From Beijerinckiaceae bacterium (GTDB lineage: Bacteria; Pseudomonadota; Alphaproteobacteria; Rhizobiales; Beijerinckiaceae): DNA of 47,594 bases. Shown here in pieces: positions 23,136 through 32,211 of this stretch (positions are counted from its first letter, which is position 1; every line of letters starts with the position of its first letter). Position numbers and translations under genes: made by a program. The notes beneath the pieces are model-generated. The model was not told the origin of the DNA, did not search any database, and saw only the letters and a program-made list of their open reading frames with translations. The DNA lies in assembly GCA_024304885.1 (NCBI GenBank), contig JALJOM010000003.1:334516-382109 (forward strand). The letters run 5' to 3'.

Positions 23136-23548
23136 CGCCGGGGCGGGGCCCTCGCTCGCCGGGCTCCGTGTCGATGTGCCGAAAGATCGGTTGGGTCGAA
23201 GCAATCGCACTCGAGTGTGCGCAAACGCACATCGTCGGAGCGTGACCTGTACCAAATGATTGCTTGGACGCCACTCGGCGCAATGTCCCCCGGCGGCCTC
23301 GTCGCCGCGCGGCGATGTGGGGAGGCGGATCGCAAGAGAAAGATTTCGCGGTCGATGTTTCGAATCGAAGGTAGCCGACCGGTGGATCGTCACTTTCGGC
23401 CCAATCGCCCGCTGCAGGCCGAGACGACGCTGCGCCGCTGCGCCGCGTCGCGCCACGCTTGCCGGAGACGAGACCGAGGAGCGCCGAGCCGTCAACATCT
23501 TGCCGCAGGGGAGTTGATCCCGCGCCTTGGGCTTTCCATATCGTGCGA

Positions 23549-23602
23549 CGGGTCGTGGGCGGGCCCGCGGTGCCGACGAGGTCGTGGGTCGCGCACGACC
23601 CG
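23549..23602 (+). promoter_or_regulatory. Inverted repeat upstream of the histidine kinase gene
   Basis: Perfect 9-base arms CGGGTCGTG and CACGACCCG, 36 bases apart, with a partial direct repeat (GGTCGTGGG) between them. It lies about 130 bases before the kinase start and may be an operator or leader hairpin. Confidence 0.3.
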
Positions 23603-23728
23603 CTGCACCATCGGCCGACACATGATGTCGCAAGGCGCCGGCATGTCGCGAGCCGCCGGTCGGCGGCGAGGGTCGGGGACGAGCGGCATGACTTACGGAT
23701 CCGTGAACGTGCCAGATAGAGGGATGGC

Positions 23729-25195
23729 ATGAGCGATCTCGTGATGCCTCCGGGCGGCGGGCTCGCCGCATTGCGTGACGTCATCGCCGGACGACGACGG
23801 CGGCCGATGAGCTTCGGCCTGGCGGCTCGCGTGCTCGTCCTGGTCACGAGCTTCGTCATGCTCTCCTCGACGATGATCTATATTCCGGCCATGGCGAACT
23901 TTCGTGACCATTGGCTGCACAATCGCCTGAGCGCCGCCTATACGGCTGCCCTCGTGCTTCAAGCCGCTCCGCGAGCCATGGTTCCCGAAACCTTGTCTCG
24001 GCAATTGCTGGACAGCGTCGGCGCGAGAATCATCGTCCTCGGCACCCAGGGCACGAAGCGGATCCTCGCCGCAGCCGAGCTGCCGCATCATGTCGACGAG
24101 GTCTACGACCTCCGCGAGCCGTCCCTCGTCGACTCGCTCGGGGGCGCCATCCGTGCGCTCGCCGCTCCTCCCGGCCGCGTCCTGACCGCGGTCGGAGAAG
24201 CCCCCATGGGCGGCGAGACCATCGCGATCACGCTCGACGAGGCACCGCTCAAGAATGGCATGCAGGCCTATTCGAAACGGATCCTGCTCTATACCTCGAT
24301 CATGTCGGCGGTCGTCGCGGGCCTCGCCGTCATCGCGTTCAACCTGATGGTGCTGCGCCCGGTGCGGCGATTGACCAGGAGCCTCATCCGCTTCGGCGCG
24401 GATCCCGCCAATGTGCAGAAGATCATCGTGCCGTCCGGTCAGCTCCACGAGATCGGCCAGGCCGAGGCTGCGCTCGCCGCGATGCAAGGCGCGCTCGCGC
24501 GCGAGCTGAACCAGAAGAGCCATCTCGCCGCGCTCGGCCTCGCGGTCGCGAAAATCAATCACGACATGCGCAATATGCTGGCCGCGGCGCAGCTTCTGTC
24601 GGACCGGCTCGGCAACCTGACCGACCCCTTGGCTCAGAGGCTCGCTCCGAAGCTCGTCGCCACGCTCGATCGTGCCATAAGGTTCTGCCAGGCGACCCTG
24701 ACCTATGGGCGTGCGGTGGACGAGCCGCCGAGCGTGCAGCGCTTCGCGCTGCGGCCCGTGGTCGACGACGTCGTCGAGACCGTCGTGCTCGGCGGCAGCG
24801 GCGCTGTCGAGATCGTGAACGACGTGGCTCCGGATCTCGAGATCGACGCCGATCCCGAGCAGATCTTCCGGGTTCTCATGAATCTCGTGCGCAACGGCGT
24901 CGAAGCTCTGGAGCAGGCCGGCGCGTCCTCGGCCGAGCCGCCTCGGGTCGTGGTGTCTGCTCGAGCGCAGGACGAGTCCTGCATTCTGGATGTCCGCGAC
25001 AACGGCCCCGGTGTGCCCGCGGGTGCCCGCGAGAAGCTGTTCACTGCTTTCTTCAGCACGAGTCGAGCCGGCGGCTCGGGCTTGGGGCTCGTGATCGCTG
25101 CCGATCTCGTGCGCGCCCATGGCGGAACCATCGCTCTCCTGTCTCAGGAGGATACGGGCGGGGCGCATTTCCGAGTGACCCTGCCGCAGGCCTAG
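23729..25195 (+). CDS. Membrane sensor histidine kinase, orphan
   Basis: A 488-residue kinase. A first membrane helix lies at about 30-52, a periplasmic sensor domain to about 185 and a second helix at about 188-210, followed by a HAMP-like linker (MVLRPVRRLTRSLIRFG). The phosphoacceptor box is KINHDMRNMLAAAQ with His278. The ATPase domain has the N box LMNLVRNGVEAL, G1 DNGPGVP and G2 GGSGLGLVIA. No response regulator is adjacent. The next genes are hpf and ptsN, in the position where rpoN often stands in Alphaproteobacteria. Signal unknown. Confidence 0.93.
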   Translation: MSDLVMPPGGGLAALRDVIAGRRRRPMSFGLAARVLVLVTSFVMLSSTMIYIPAMANFRDHWLHNRLSAAYTAALVLQAAPRAMVPETLSRQLLDSVGARIIVLGTQGTKRILAAAELPHHVDEVYDLREPSLVDSLGGAIRALAAPPGRVLTAVGEAPMGGETIAITLDEAPLKNGMQAYSKRILLYTSIMSAVVAGLAVIAFNLMVLRPVRRLTRSLIRFGADPANVQKIIVPSGQLHEIGQAEAALAAMQGALARELNQKSHLAALGLAVAKINHDMRNMLAAAQLLSDRLGNLTDPLAQRLAPKLVATLDRAIRFCQATLTYGRAVDEPPSVQRFALRPVVDDVVETVVLGGSGAVEIVNDVAPDLEIDADPEQIFRVLMNLVRNGVEALEQAGASSAEPPRVVVSARAQDESCILDVRDNGPGVPAGAREKLFTAFFSTSRAGGSGLGLVIAADLVRAHGGTIALLSQEDTGGAHFRVTLPQA

Positions 25196-25384
25196 GCACT
25201 CGACGACCTCGAATGCGCCGGGGACGGCCTGCTCTCCCGAGATCGAAGGCCGTGGGCCCCGCGTCGATCCGGACATTGACTCGGGACAATCGGCCCCTTA
25301 CCCCTTTAGGGTTCACCTTCAGAAGCTGAAGTGACAAATTGCCTCGAGCCCCAAATCTCGAGGACCCAATGTGGAGAATAGGCG

Positions 25385-25984
25385 ATGACCTTCCGCGTCT
25401 CTGGCAAGAACTTGGACATCGGCGAGTCGCTCCGTTCCTATATCGAGACACGGATCAAGGCGATGCTAAGCAAGTATCGTGCTGGAAAGCCCGTCGGGCA
25501 CGTGACGGTCGAGCGCGAGGGGTCCGGTTTCCGGTCGGACTGCACCCTGCACCTGAAGTCCGGCATGACGATTCAGGCCGATGCCGAGGCGCAGGACCCT
25601 TATGCGAGCTTCAATGTCGCCGCCGAAAGGATCGAAAGGCGGGTGCACCGCTTCCGCGACCGTCTGACCGGGCGCCGTTCCTCCGGCTCGAGCGAAGCGC
25701 TCGAGGCTCGGCCCGATCTTGTCGCAGAGACGACACGAGCGGCCATTGCCGAACTTGCCCGCCCCGAGCCGGACCGCGATGCCTTGATCGCGGAGAGCGG
25801 CGCCGCGGTCATCGCCGAGCCCTCGTCGCAGTTCAAGGAAATGTCGGTGTCGAGCGCGGTCCGCGAGCTCGATGTGACCAATGTGCCGGTCGTGGTCTTC
25901 CGTCATGCTTGCGATGGGCGTACCAATGTGGTCTATCGCCGTCCCGATGGGAATATCGGCTGGATCGATCCCACCCGGAACTGA
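25385..25984 (+). CDS. hpf: Ribosome hibernation promoting factor, long form
   Basis: Binds the 30S decoding region in stationary phase and pairs ribosomes into 100S dimers. The N-terminal 100 residues match the HPF/RaiA fold (FRVSGKNLDIGESLRSYIET). A variable linker follows, and then the C-terminal dimerisation domain of long HPF (VPVVVFRHACDGRTNVVYRR). At 199 residues it is a long form that dimerises ribosomes alone. GGAGAAT precedes the ATG. A TTGACT box at 25276 could be a -35 element, but the -10 is weak. ptsN follows after 103 bases, as in rhizobia. Confidence 0.95.
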   Translation: MTFRVSGKNLDIGESLRSYIETRIKAMLSKYRAGKPVGHVTVEREGSGFRSDCTLHLKSGMTIQADAEAQDPYASFNVAAERIERRVHRFRDRLTGRRSSGSSEALEARPDLVAETTRAAIAELARPEPDRDALIAESGAAVIAEPSSQFKEMSVSSAVRELDVTNVPVVVFRHACDGRTNVVYRRPDGNIGWIDPTRN

Positions 25985-26087
25985 TGGCTTTGCCGAGCGA
26001 TCTTGCCCGGCCACGGCGCCGCTCGCCCCCGGCCTTTTGTTACGTTCCGGCTCCCCCGGCCGGTCCGGTTCAGAGTGCTTCGACGCA

Positions 26088-26552
26088 ATGCTGCTGGCAA
26101 ACTTGATCACGCCCGAGGCGATCATCCCGTCGCTCAAGGTGAATACGAAGAAGCACGCCTTGCTGGAGCTGAGCGATCGGGCGGCCGCCGTTTCCGGGCT
26201 CGAGTCGCGAGAAGTCTACGACGCGCTCCTCCAGCGCGAACGGCTCGGCTCCACCGGGATCGGGCACGGGATCGCCATTCCCCACGGCAAGCTCGCCAAG
26301 GCCAAGTCGATCTTCGGAATTTGTGCAAGGCTCGTGCGCCCGATCGACTTCGAGTCGCTCGACGGCGCACCGGTCGACCTCATTTGCGTCCTGATCGCTC
26401 CGGAATCGGCCGGCGCGGACCATCTCAAGGCTCTCGCACGCTTGGCTCGCATCCTTCGGGATCCGAGCATAGGGGTGAAGCTTCGGGCCGCGCGCGACGT
26501 CAGCGCACTTTACGCCGTCTTGACCGAGGAAGCGGCCCCCCACGCCGCGTAG
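26088..26552 (+). CDS. ptsN: PTS EIIA-type regulatory protein PtsN (EIIA-Ntr)
   Basis: The terminal phosphoryl acceptor of the nitrogen PTS (PtsP-PtsO-PtsN), which modulates potassium and nitrogen responses. The ATG at 26088 gives 154 residues beginning MLLANLITPEAIIPSLKV. The active-site His is in GIGHGIAIPHGK, in the standard context. The frame is open further upstream, but the family start supports 26088; no strong ribosome site is seen. The stop codon TAG at 26550 is the first three bases of a mosaic repeat. Confidence 0.95.
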   Translation: MLLANLITPEAIIPSLKVNTKKHALLELSDRAAAVSGLESREVYDALLQRERLGSTGIGHGIAIPHGKLAKAKSIFGICARLVRPIDFESLDGAPVDLICVLIAPESAGADHLKALARLARILRDPSIGVKLRAARDVSALYAVLTEEAAPHAA

Positions 26553-26702
26553 ATCACGATGCATTTGGATCGAACCGATCCAAATTCATGAATGTGATCG
26601 ATGCTAAAGACTTAGCGCGGGATAAGCAGACGAGTTTACGCAATCTGCGTAAACTCGATGGCGCCGGAAAACCGGTATCCACTTTTCCTCCTCCCGCGCT
26701 AG
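26550..26702 (+). repeat. Mosaic repeat, modules B and C, starting at the ptsN stop codon
   Basis: TAGATCACGATG, then TTGGATCGAACCGATCCAAA (B), then TAGCGCGGGATAAGCAG ... GTTTACGCAATCTGCGTAAAC ... CTCCTCCCGCGCTAG (C). It is nearly the same as 41982-42136. The remaining 26553-26991 gap holds a second copy and nothing else recognisable. Confidence 0.85.
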
Positions 26703-26810
26703 GATCCGCCGCCTTCGAAGCCCGAGCAGATGTTGAAGCACGCTTCGTAGGCGAAGAAGCGGAAAGGGCGAATACAACCGACGTGCCGGGACTCGTCGAT
26801 TCCCGGTCCG

Positions 26811-26914
26811 AGCGCGATTTCGAGCGAAGTGGCTACCACTTCGCGTCGCGAAAATGCGATGATGCAAGAATGTTGAGCCGGTTTCCGATTCCGCCGGATC
26901 GGAAGCCGCTCGAG
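26811..26914 (+). repeat. Mosaic repeat, module A
   Basis: AGCGCGATTTCGAGCGAAGT, hairpin AAGTGGCTACCACTT, GTCGCGAAAATGCGATGATG, and GTTTCCGATTCCGCCGGATC then GGAAGCCGCTCGAG: a full-length module A with small changes, about 75 bases before cysQ. Confidence 0.8.
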
Positions 26915-26991
26915 AGCAAGCGCCAGCGAAGCAGACTACCGCGTCGGTAAGCTTCGCGGCAGGCTCCCTCCTCTCTTTCGGATCACCGCCC

Positions 26992-27849
26992 GTGGCCGAG
27001 CCGAACGGCGCTTCCCCGGTTGCAGCCTCGAACCGCGACGCCTTTGCCGAGACCTTCGCGGAGATCGCGCTCGAGGCTGCCGTGCCGGTCATGGCGGTCT
27101 ATGCCGCCACGACTATCGAGGTCCACCGCAAGCCGGACCTGAGCCCCGTCACCGAGGCCGACGAGGCCGCCGAGGCCGTCATCCTGAAGTGCCTCGCTGC
27201 GAAGCTTCCGGGTGTGCCGGTCCTTTCCGAGGAAGCCGCAGCCCGCGGTGAGCGCGTCACCATCGGTTCGACCTTCGTCCTCGTCGATCCGATCGACGGC
27301 ACCAGGGAGTTCCTGAGCCGCAACGGCGAGTTCACGATCAATATCGGCCTCGTCGTGGACGGCGAGCCTCGAGCCGGCGTCGTCTATGCGCCGGCGCTCC
27401 AGAAGCTCTGGATCGGCGGCGCGAGCGCCGCGCTGTGTACGGTCGCCCCCGGCGGGCGGCTCCCGCCGGCCCACGAGCGCAAGCCGGTCCACATCCGCAA
27501 GGCGCCGTCGCAAGGATTGACGGCAGTCGCGAGCCGGTCGCATTCCGACCCCGAGACCGAGACCTTCCTCGCCGGCCTCCCGATCGCCGAGCGGCACTCG
27601 GCCGGATCGTCGCTGAAGTTCTGCGCCGTTGCCGAAGGGAGCGCGGATGTCTACCCCCGCTTCGGGGTCACCATGGAATGGGATACGGCAGCCGGCGATG
27701 CGGTCTTGCGGGCAGCAGGCGGGACCGTGCGCGTCGCGGACGGCTCCCCGCTCCGCTACGGCAAGGCCGAGGCGCAATTCAGGAACGGCGCCTTCGTCGC
27801 CTGGGGCGACGCTTCGGCCATTCGCGGGATATCGTCAATCCTTCGTTAA
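26992..27849 (+). CDS. cysQ: 3'(2'),5'-bisphosphate nucleotidase
   Basis: Removes 3'-phosphoadenosine 5'-phosphate formed in sulfate assimilation by hydrolysing it to AMP and phosphate, using magnesium. The 285-residue product of a GTG start belongs to the inositol monophosphatase superfamily: metal ligands in LSEEAA (Glu), DPIDGTREF and EWDTAAGDAV are all in place. KPDLSPVTEADEAAE near the N-terminus is typical of CysQ rather than SuhB. No strong ribosome site is seen before the GTG, so the exact start is uncertain. Confidence 0.92.
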   Translation: MAEPNGASPVAASNRDAFAETFAEIALEAAVPVMAVYAATTIEVHRKPDLSPVTEADEAAEAVILKCLAAKLPGVPVLSEEAAARGERVTIGSTFVLVDPIDGTREFLSRNGEFTINIGLVVDGEPRAGVVYAPALQKLWIGGASAALCTVAPGGRLPPAHERKPVHIRKAPSQGLTAVASRSHSDPETETFLAGLPIAERHSAGSSLKFCAVAEGSADVYPRFGVTMEWDTAAGDAVLRAAGGTVRVADGSPLRYGKAEAQFRNGAFVAWGDASAIRGISSILR

Positions 27850-27882
27850 CCTCGATCCTGCAAAGCTCGCAGCGATGACTTT

Positions 27883-27996
27883 GGATCACGATGAGCTCGG
27901 ATCGAATCGAGCCGAATTCATGAACGTGATCGATTCCCGAAGTTTAGAGCGGGACGCGGGCGGAAAACCGATGTCCATTTTTCTCGCCCCCCTCTG
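27883..27996 (+). repeat. Mosaic repeat, module B with shortened module C
   Basis: GGATCACGATGAGCTCGGATC and its partner GAGCCGAATTCATGAACGTG (B), then TTTAGAGCGGGA running into GGCGGAAAACCGATGTCC. The hairpin TTTACGCAATCTGCGTAAA of module C is deleted. It ends about 23 bases before the eipA start. Confidence 0.75.
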
Positions 27997-28019
27997 GCCC
28001 GCGTTTCGGAGGACGTGAC

Positions 28020-28607
28020 ATGCGATCACGCAGGAAAGTGACGCGGCAGATTCTCTCGCTCGCGGCCGGCGTGTCCGCCTTGGCCGCCTGCGCCCTTTTC
28101 GCCCCGGCGCGCGCGGAGCGGCCGGAGGAATTCCGATCCGAGGAGGTCCTCGACAACGGGCATCGATTCTTCGGCTCGATCTCGCGCGGCCTCGCCGAGG
28201 CGATCGAGAAGGCGACGCAGCAATGGGGCCGGCCGAACGGCTACATCCTCGGCCAGGAGGCGAGCGGGGCTTTCCTCGGCGGGCTGCGCTACGGGGAAGG
28301 CACGATGTACACCCGCAATGCCGGCGACCAGAAGGTCTTCTGGCAAGGCCCTTCGCTCGGGATCGATGCGGGAGCCGACGGCGCCCGGACCATGATGCTC
28401 GTCTACAACCTGCCCGCGACGGCGGCGATCTACCAGCGCTTCGGCGGAGTCAACGGCTCGGCCTATTTGATCGGCGGTTTCGGGGTGACGGCACTGGCGC
28501 GGGACGAGATCGTCGTCGTGCCGATCCGATCCGGCATCGGTGCGAGGCTCGGCATCAATGTCGGCTATCTGAAGTTCACCCCGGAATCGACCTGGAACCC
28601 GTTCTGA
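28020..28607 (+). CDS. eipA: Periplasmic envelope protein of the DUF1134 (EipA) family
   Basis: A 195-residue exported protein. Residues 1-32 form a signal peptide with a cleavage motif near ARA (LAACALFAPARA). The mature part is a small beta-rich domain (GHRFFGSISRGLAEAIEKAT; LGGLRYGEGTMYTR; GGVNGSAYLIGGFGVTALA) typical of DUF1134. In Brucella the family member EipA is periplasmic and needed for envelope integrity. A perfect GGAGG precedes the ATG by 7 bases. A mosaic repeat lies just upstream and probably overlaps the promoter region. Confidence 0.88.
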   Translation: MRSRRKVTRQILSLAAGVSALAACALFAPARAERPEEFRSEEVLDNGHRFFGSISRGLAEAIEKATQQWGRPNGYILGQEASGAFLGGLRYGEGTMYTRNAGDQKVFWQGPSLGIDAGADGARTMMLVYNLPATAAIYQRFGGVNGSAYLIGGFGVTALARDEIVVVPIRSGIGARLGINVGYLKFTPESTWNPF

Positions 28608-28780
28608 GACCGCCCATCCGCCCTGGCAGCTCCGGCGATCGACCCACCCCCTAGGCTTCCGCGCCGTTCCTCCCGTTTCGTAGGCTCGGGAGGTCGGGTC
28701 CGCGCGGAGCCGTCATGGTCGTGCGCCATCCCCGGCTGTCCTGCTCGCATGGCAGGACGCGGCGGCAGGTGGGCGCGCGG

Positions 28781-28831
28781 GCATTTTTCCACGAACCGAC
28801 AGGCGGTTCGATTCGCTGGAAATTGCTCTAG
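28781..28831 (-). repeat. Mosaic repeat, partial module A, inverted
   Basis: ATTCGCTGGAAATTGCTCTAG is the reverse complement of the module A left end, and CGAACCG/CGGTTCG arms form the inner hairpin. The other half of the module is missing. It lies 33 bases before cobT. Confidence 0.75.
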
Positions 28832-28863
28832 GAACGTCTATCCGAACCCGATCGCGCTCGCCC

Positions 28864-29901
28864 ATGGCCTCGAGGGTAGACTCGTTTTCGTCGATTCGCA
28901 CCCGCCTCGCGGCCATGCCGGCGGCCGCGGCGGACTGCGTCGGCGCGGTCCGAGCGCGCCAGTCCTGCCTCACCAAGCCCGCGGGCTCGCTCGGCCGGCT
29001 CGAGGAGATCGTCGAGTTCCTGGCGGCTTGGCAGGAAAAGCCCTCACCGACGATCGAGCGCCCGCTCGTCCTCGTCTGCGCCGGGGCTCATGGGGTCGTG
29101 GCGCGCGGCGTCTCGGCGTTTCCCGCCTCGGTCACGCGCGAGATGGTCGCGAACTTCTCCGCCGGCGGCGCGGCGATCAACCAGATTTGCGCGACCTTCG
29201 GGATCGGCCTCGAGGTATTAGGGTTGGGGCTCGACACGCCCACGGCCGACATTACCGAGGCGCCCGCCATGGACGAGACGACCGCCGCGGCCAGCTTCTC
29301 CCGAGGGATGCAGGCGATCCCGGAGGGGATCGACCTCCTGTGCCTCGGCGAGATGGGAATCGGCAATACGACGATCGCGGCGGCGATCTATCATGGCCTC
29401 TATGGCGGGAAGGCCGCCGAGTGGGTCGGACGCGGCACCGGGCTCGACGCGGCGGGCCTCGCCCGCAAGATCGCCGCGGTCGAAGCCGCCGTGCGGCGCC
29501 ATCGAGAGCGGCTCGCCGATCCGCTCGCGCTCATGGCCTGCCTCGGCGGCAGGGAGATCGCGGCCATGGCCGGCGCGATCCTTTCCGCGCGGCTGAAGCG
29601 CGTTCCGGTGATCCTCGACGGCTACGTCGTCTGCGCGGCCGCGGCGATCCTTCATGCGCTCGATCGTTCCGCGCTCCATCATTGCCTCGCAGCCCATGTT
29701 TCCGCGGAAGGCGCCCACGAGGAGGTTTTGCGGCGGCTCGGCAAGGCACCGCTGCTCGACCTCGGCCTTCGCCTCGGCGAGGGAACCGGCGCCGCTCTCG
29801 CCGTGGGGCTCGTGAAGGCAGCGGTTGCCTGCCACAAAGGCATGGCGACCTTCGCAGAGGCCCGGGTCGCAGGCAGGCTCGAGGGGGACACCAATGGCTG
29901 A
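28864..29901 (+). CDS. cobT: Nicotinate-nucleotide-dimethylbenzimidazole phosphoribosyltransferase
   Basis: Transfers ribose 5-phosphate from nicotinate mononucleotide to 5,6-dimethylbenzimidazole, making alpha-ribazole phosphate for the lower loop of cobalamin. The 345-residue product has [36 protein letters not shown] and the catalytic Glu306 in [11 protein letters not shown]. No cobalamin riboswitch is seen upstream and no cobS or cobC is adjacent. The stop overlaps the next gene by 8 bases. No clear Shine-Dalgarno sequence is present. Confidence 0.95.
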   Translation: MASRVDSFSSIRTRLAAMPAAAADCVGAVRARQSCLTKPAGSLGRLEEIVEFLAAWQEKPSPTIERPLVLVCAGAHGVVARGVSAFPASVTREMVANFSAGGAAINQICATFGIGLEVLGLGLDTPTADITEAPAMDETTAAASFSRGMQAIPEGIDLLCLGEMGIGNTTIAAAIYHGLYGGKAAEWVGRGTGLDAAGLARKIAAVEAAVRRHRERLADPLALMACLGGREIAAMAGAILSARLKRVPVILDGYVVCAAAAILHALDRSALHHCLAAHVSAEGAHEEVLRRLGKAPLLDLGLRLGEGTGAALAVGLVKAAVACHKGMATFAEARVAGRLEGDTNG

Positions 29902-30982
29902 AGGAATAGGCCGAGGCGCGGCGCGAGCGCGTGCGGAAAAATTCTGCGCGGCCTATGGGCTCGAGATCCCGATCCTGCTCGCGCCGATGGCGGGCGCGTC
30001 CCCACCCGCGCTTTCGATCGCGATCGCCGCTGCGGGCGGGATGGGGGCGCTCGGCGCGCTGCTCACCGACCCCATCGGGATCGCCGCCTGGGCGAACACC
30101 TTCCGGGCCGGGAGCCCTGGGCCGTTCCAGCTCAATCTCTGGGTTCCCGGCGCGGCCCCGGCGCGCGACCCCGCCGCCGAGGAAAAGCTGCGGAGCTTCC
30201 TCGGGCACTGGGGCCCCGCTGTTCCACCGGAGGCGGGCGATGCCCGACCGCTCGATTTCGACGCCCAATGTGCCGCCTTCCTCGAGGCTCGACCGACGGC
30301 GGTCTCCTCGATCATGGGTCTCTTCCCGCCCGCCTATGTCGCAGAGCTGAAGGCGCGCGGCATCGCCTGGTTCGCATGCGCGACGACGGTCCGGGACGCC
30401 TTGCGCGCCGAGGAGGCCGGCGCCGATGCCGTCGTCGCCCAGGGCATGGAGGCGGGCGGCCATCGCGGCGCCTTCGATCCGCAAAGTGCCGAGCGGGAAA
30501 CAGTCGGGCTCTTCGCGCTTCTGCCGAGGCTCGCCGACAGGCTCGGCGTCCCGATCATCGCGGCAGGCGGGATCGGGGACGGACGCGGGATCGCGGCAGC
30601 CTTGACGCTCGGTGCCTCGGCCGTCCAGATCGGCACCGCCTTCCTGCGGTGCCCGGAGGCTGGCATAAATCCGGCTTGGGCCAATGCCTTGGCCGGGCTC
30701 GAGCCGGAGGGGACCGTCTTGACCCGCGCCTACAGCGGCCGGACTGGACGCGCCGTCAGGACCGCCTATGTGCAAGCCGCAGGCGCTTCCGACTCGCCGC
30801 CCCCGGCCCCTTACCCCGTGCAAAGCGGTCTCACCCGCGCCATGCGCGAGGCGGCTCTGCGAGCAGGTGACATCGACCGAATGCAGGCCTGGGCCGGACA
30901 ATCCGCCGCGCTCGCCCGCGCCGAGCCGGCCGAGGATCTCGCACGGCGCATCTGGGAGGAAGCCTCCGCGCTGCTTCCGTGA
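29894..30982 (+). CDS. Nitronate monooxygenase-like FMN protein (NMO/2-nitropropane dioxygenase family)
   Basis: A 362-residue TIM-barrel flavoprotein; family members oxidise nitronates, and relatives act as enoyl-ACP reductases (FabK). [20 protein letters not shown] at the N-terminus, GMEAGGHRG (with the presumed catalytic His) and [14 protein letters not shown] plus [11 protein letters not shown] (phosphate of FMN) are visible. The ATG at 29894 lies inside the end of cobT, so the two genes are coupled, but no metabolic link is evident. Substrate unknown. Confidence 0.9.
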   Translation: MAEGIGRGAARARAEKFCAAYGLEIPILLAPMAGASPPALSIAIAAAGGMGALGALLTDPIGIAAWANTFRAGSPGPFQLNLWVPGAAPARDPAAEEKLRSFLGHWGPAVPPEAGDARPLDFDAQCAAFLEARPTAVSSIMGLFPPAYVAELKARGIAWFACATTVRDALRAEEAGADAVVAQGMEAGGHRGAFDPQSAERETVGLFALLPRLADRLGVPIIAAGGIGDGRGIAAALTLGASAVQIGTAFLRCPEAGINPAWANALAGLEPEGTVLTRAYSGRTGRAVRTAYVQAAGASDSPPPAPYPVQSGLTRAMREAALRAGDIDRMQAWAGQSAALARAEPAEDLARRIWEEASALLP

Positions 30983-31019
30983 TATCGCGCTCGCACGCGA
31001 GGAATTCCGGAGAACTGCC

Positions 31020-32096
31020 ATGCCGCATTCCGTGACCGAAGCCATCGAGGCCATCGCGCGGGGCGAGATCGTCGTCGTGACCGACGACGACGACCGCGAG
31101 AACGAGGGCGACCTCGTCTGCGCGGCCGCACTCTGCACTCCCGAGAAGATGGCCTTCATCATCCGCAATTGCTGCGGGATCGTCTGCGCGCCGATCACGA
31201 GCGACGGCGCGAAGCGGCTCAACCTGCCGCTCATGGTCGCGACCAACGACGCCCCGCACGGCACCGCCTTCACGATCTCGGTCGACGTGCGGCACGGTCT
31301 CACGACCGGCATCTCAGCGGAGCAGCGCGCCAACACGGTTCGGGCACTCGCGAACGGCAACATGGGGCCGGACGACTTCGTCAGGCCGGGCCATGTCTTT
31401 CCCTTGATCGCGCGCGAGGGCGGAGTCCTCATGCGCTCGGGCCATACCGAGGCCGCGGTCGATCTCTGCAGGCTCGCGGGCCTGCCGCCGGTCGGCGTCA
31501 TCTGCGAGCTCGCCAACGACGACGGGACGGTGATGGCCGGGCCGCAGATCGAGGCTTTCGCCGAGAAGAACGGGCTGAAGCGGATTTCGGTCGCCGACCT
31601 CATCGCCCACAGGCAGGCGCGCGAGAAGATCGTCGAGCGGGTCGGGTCCTTCGCCGTCGCCGGCCCGAGCGGCCCGCTCATGGGCTATGCCTATGTCACG
31701 CCCTACGACCCGGTTCAGCATTTCGCCTTCGTGCAAGGCGAGATCGGCGACGGGCGCGACATGCCGACGAGGCTGCATCGCGTCGATATCATCGCCGACG
31801 TCATCGCCGGCGGCGAGAACATCAAGAGGACCTTCGCCCGCTTCAAGACCGCCGGGCGCGGCGTGTTCATTTTCCTGCGCGACGGCACCGCCGGCGTTCC
31901 CGTCAATCCCGCGGGCGCGGCCAAGCCCGATTCGGAGGCGCAGCGCACCAAGGAATGGCGCGAGATCGGGCTCGGCGCGCAGATATTGCGCGACCTCGGG
32001 GTCTCGTCGATCAAGCTGCACTCGTCGCGGCCGATGACCTATGTCGGCCTGTCGGGGTTCGGGATCGAGATCAGCGACCGCGAGGGGGTGGAGTGA
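31020..32096 (+). CDS. ribB: 3,4-dihydroxy-2-butanone 4-phosphate synthase with degenerate GTP cyclohydrolase II domain
   Basis: Makes the four-carbon precursor of riboflavin from ribulose 5-phosphate. The 358-residue product has a complete N-terminal RibB domain: DDDDRENEGDLV (metal and substrate site), THGLTTGIS-like HGLTTGISAEQRANT and RSGHTEAAVDLCRLAGL. The C-terminal 150 residues keep the RibA fold, but the zinc motif (normally HSECLTGD...RCDCG) reads RLHRVDIIADVIAG with no Cys, so cyclohydrolase activity is unlikely. This arrangement is known in Rhizobiales. The ATG follows GGAGAACTGCC. No FMN riboswitch is seen. Confidence 0.93.
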   Translation: MPHSVTEAIEAIARGEIVVVTDDDDRENEGDLVCAAALCTPEKMAFIIRNCCGIVCAPITSDGAKRLNLPLMVATNDAPHGTAFTISVDVRHGLTTGISAEQRANTVRALANGNMGPDDFVRPGHVFPLIAREGGVLMRSGHTEAAVDLCRLAGLPPVGVICELANDDGTVMAGPQIEAFAEKNGLKRISVADLIAHRQAREKIVERVGSFAVAGPSGPLMGYAYVTPYDPVQHFAFVQGEIGDGRDMPTRLHRVDIIADVIAGGENIKRTFARFKTAGRGVFIFLRDGTAGVPVNPAGAAKPDSEAQRTKEWREIGLGAQILRDLGVSSIKLHSSRPMTYVGLSGFGIEISDREGVE

Positions 32097-32211
32097 TTGC
32101 GGCGCCTTGCGCCGGGGCTGATGTGCGATACGTCACAGCCCGGGTCGCTGCAGATCCGGATGGTCGCCGCGCAGGGCATGCGCCGCTCTGCCTCGGTCCA
32201 GGAAAGGGTAC

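Larger units (their letters stand above)
22357..23728. other. 1.37 kb region without a recognisable gene
   Basis: Between the divergent ugd and histidine kinase genes. It holds a large inverted copy of the mosaic repeat (22849-23135) and a long-armed inverted repeat (23549-23602) in the presumed kinase leader. The other open frames overlap each other, have no family resemblance and lack ribosome sites. I see no RNA gene I can name. Confidence 0.5.

Noticed and set aside
28608-28863. Cobalamin riboswitch before cobT
   Set aside because: I looked for the B12 box and its flanking stems and did not find them; the region holds only a partial inverted mosaic repeat.
30983-31019. FMN riboswitch before ribB
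   Set aside because: The space between the preceding gene and the ribB start is too short and lacks the conserved RFN-element sequence.
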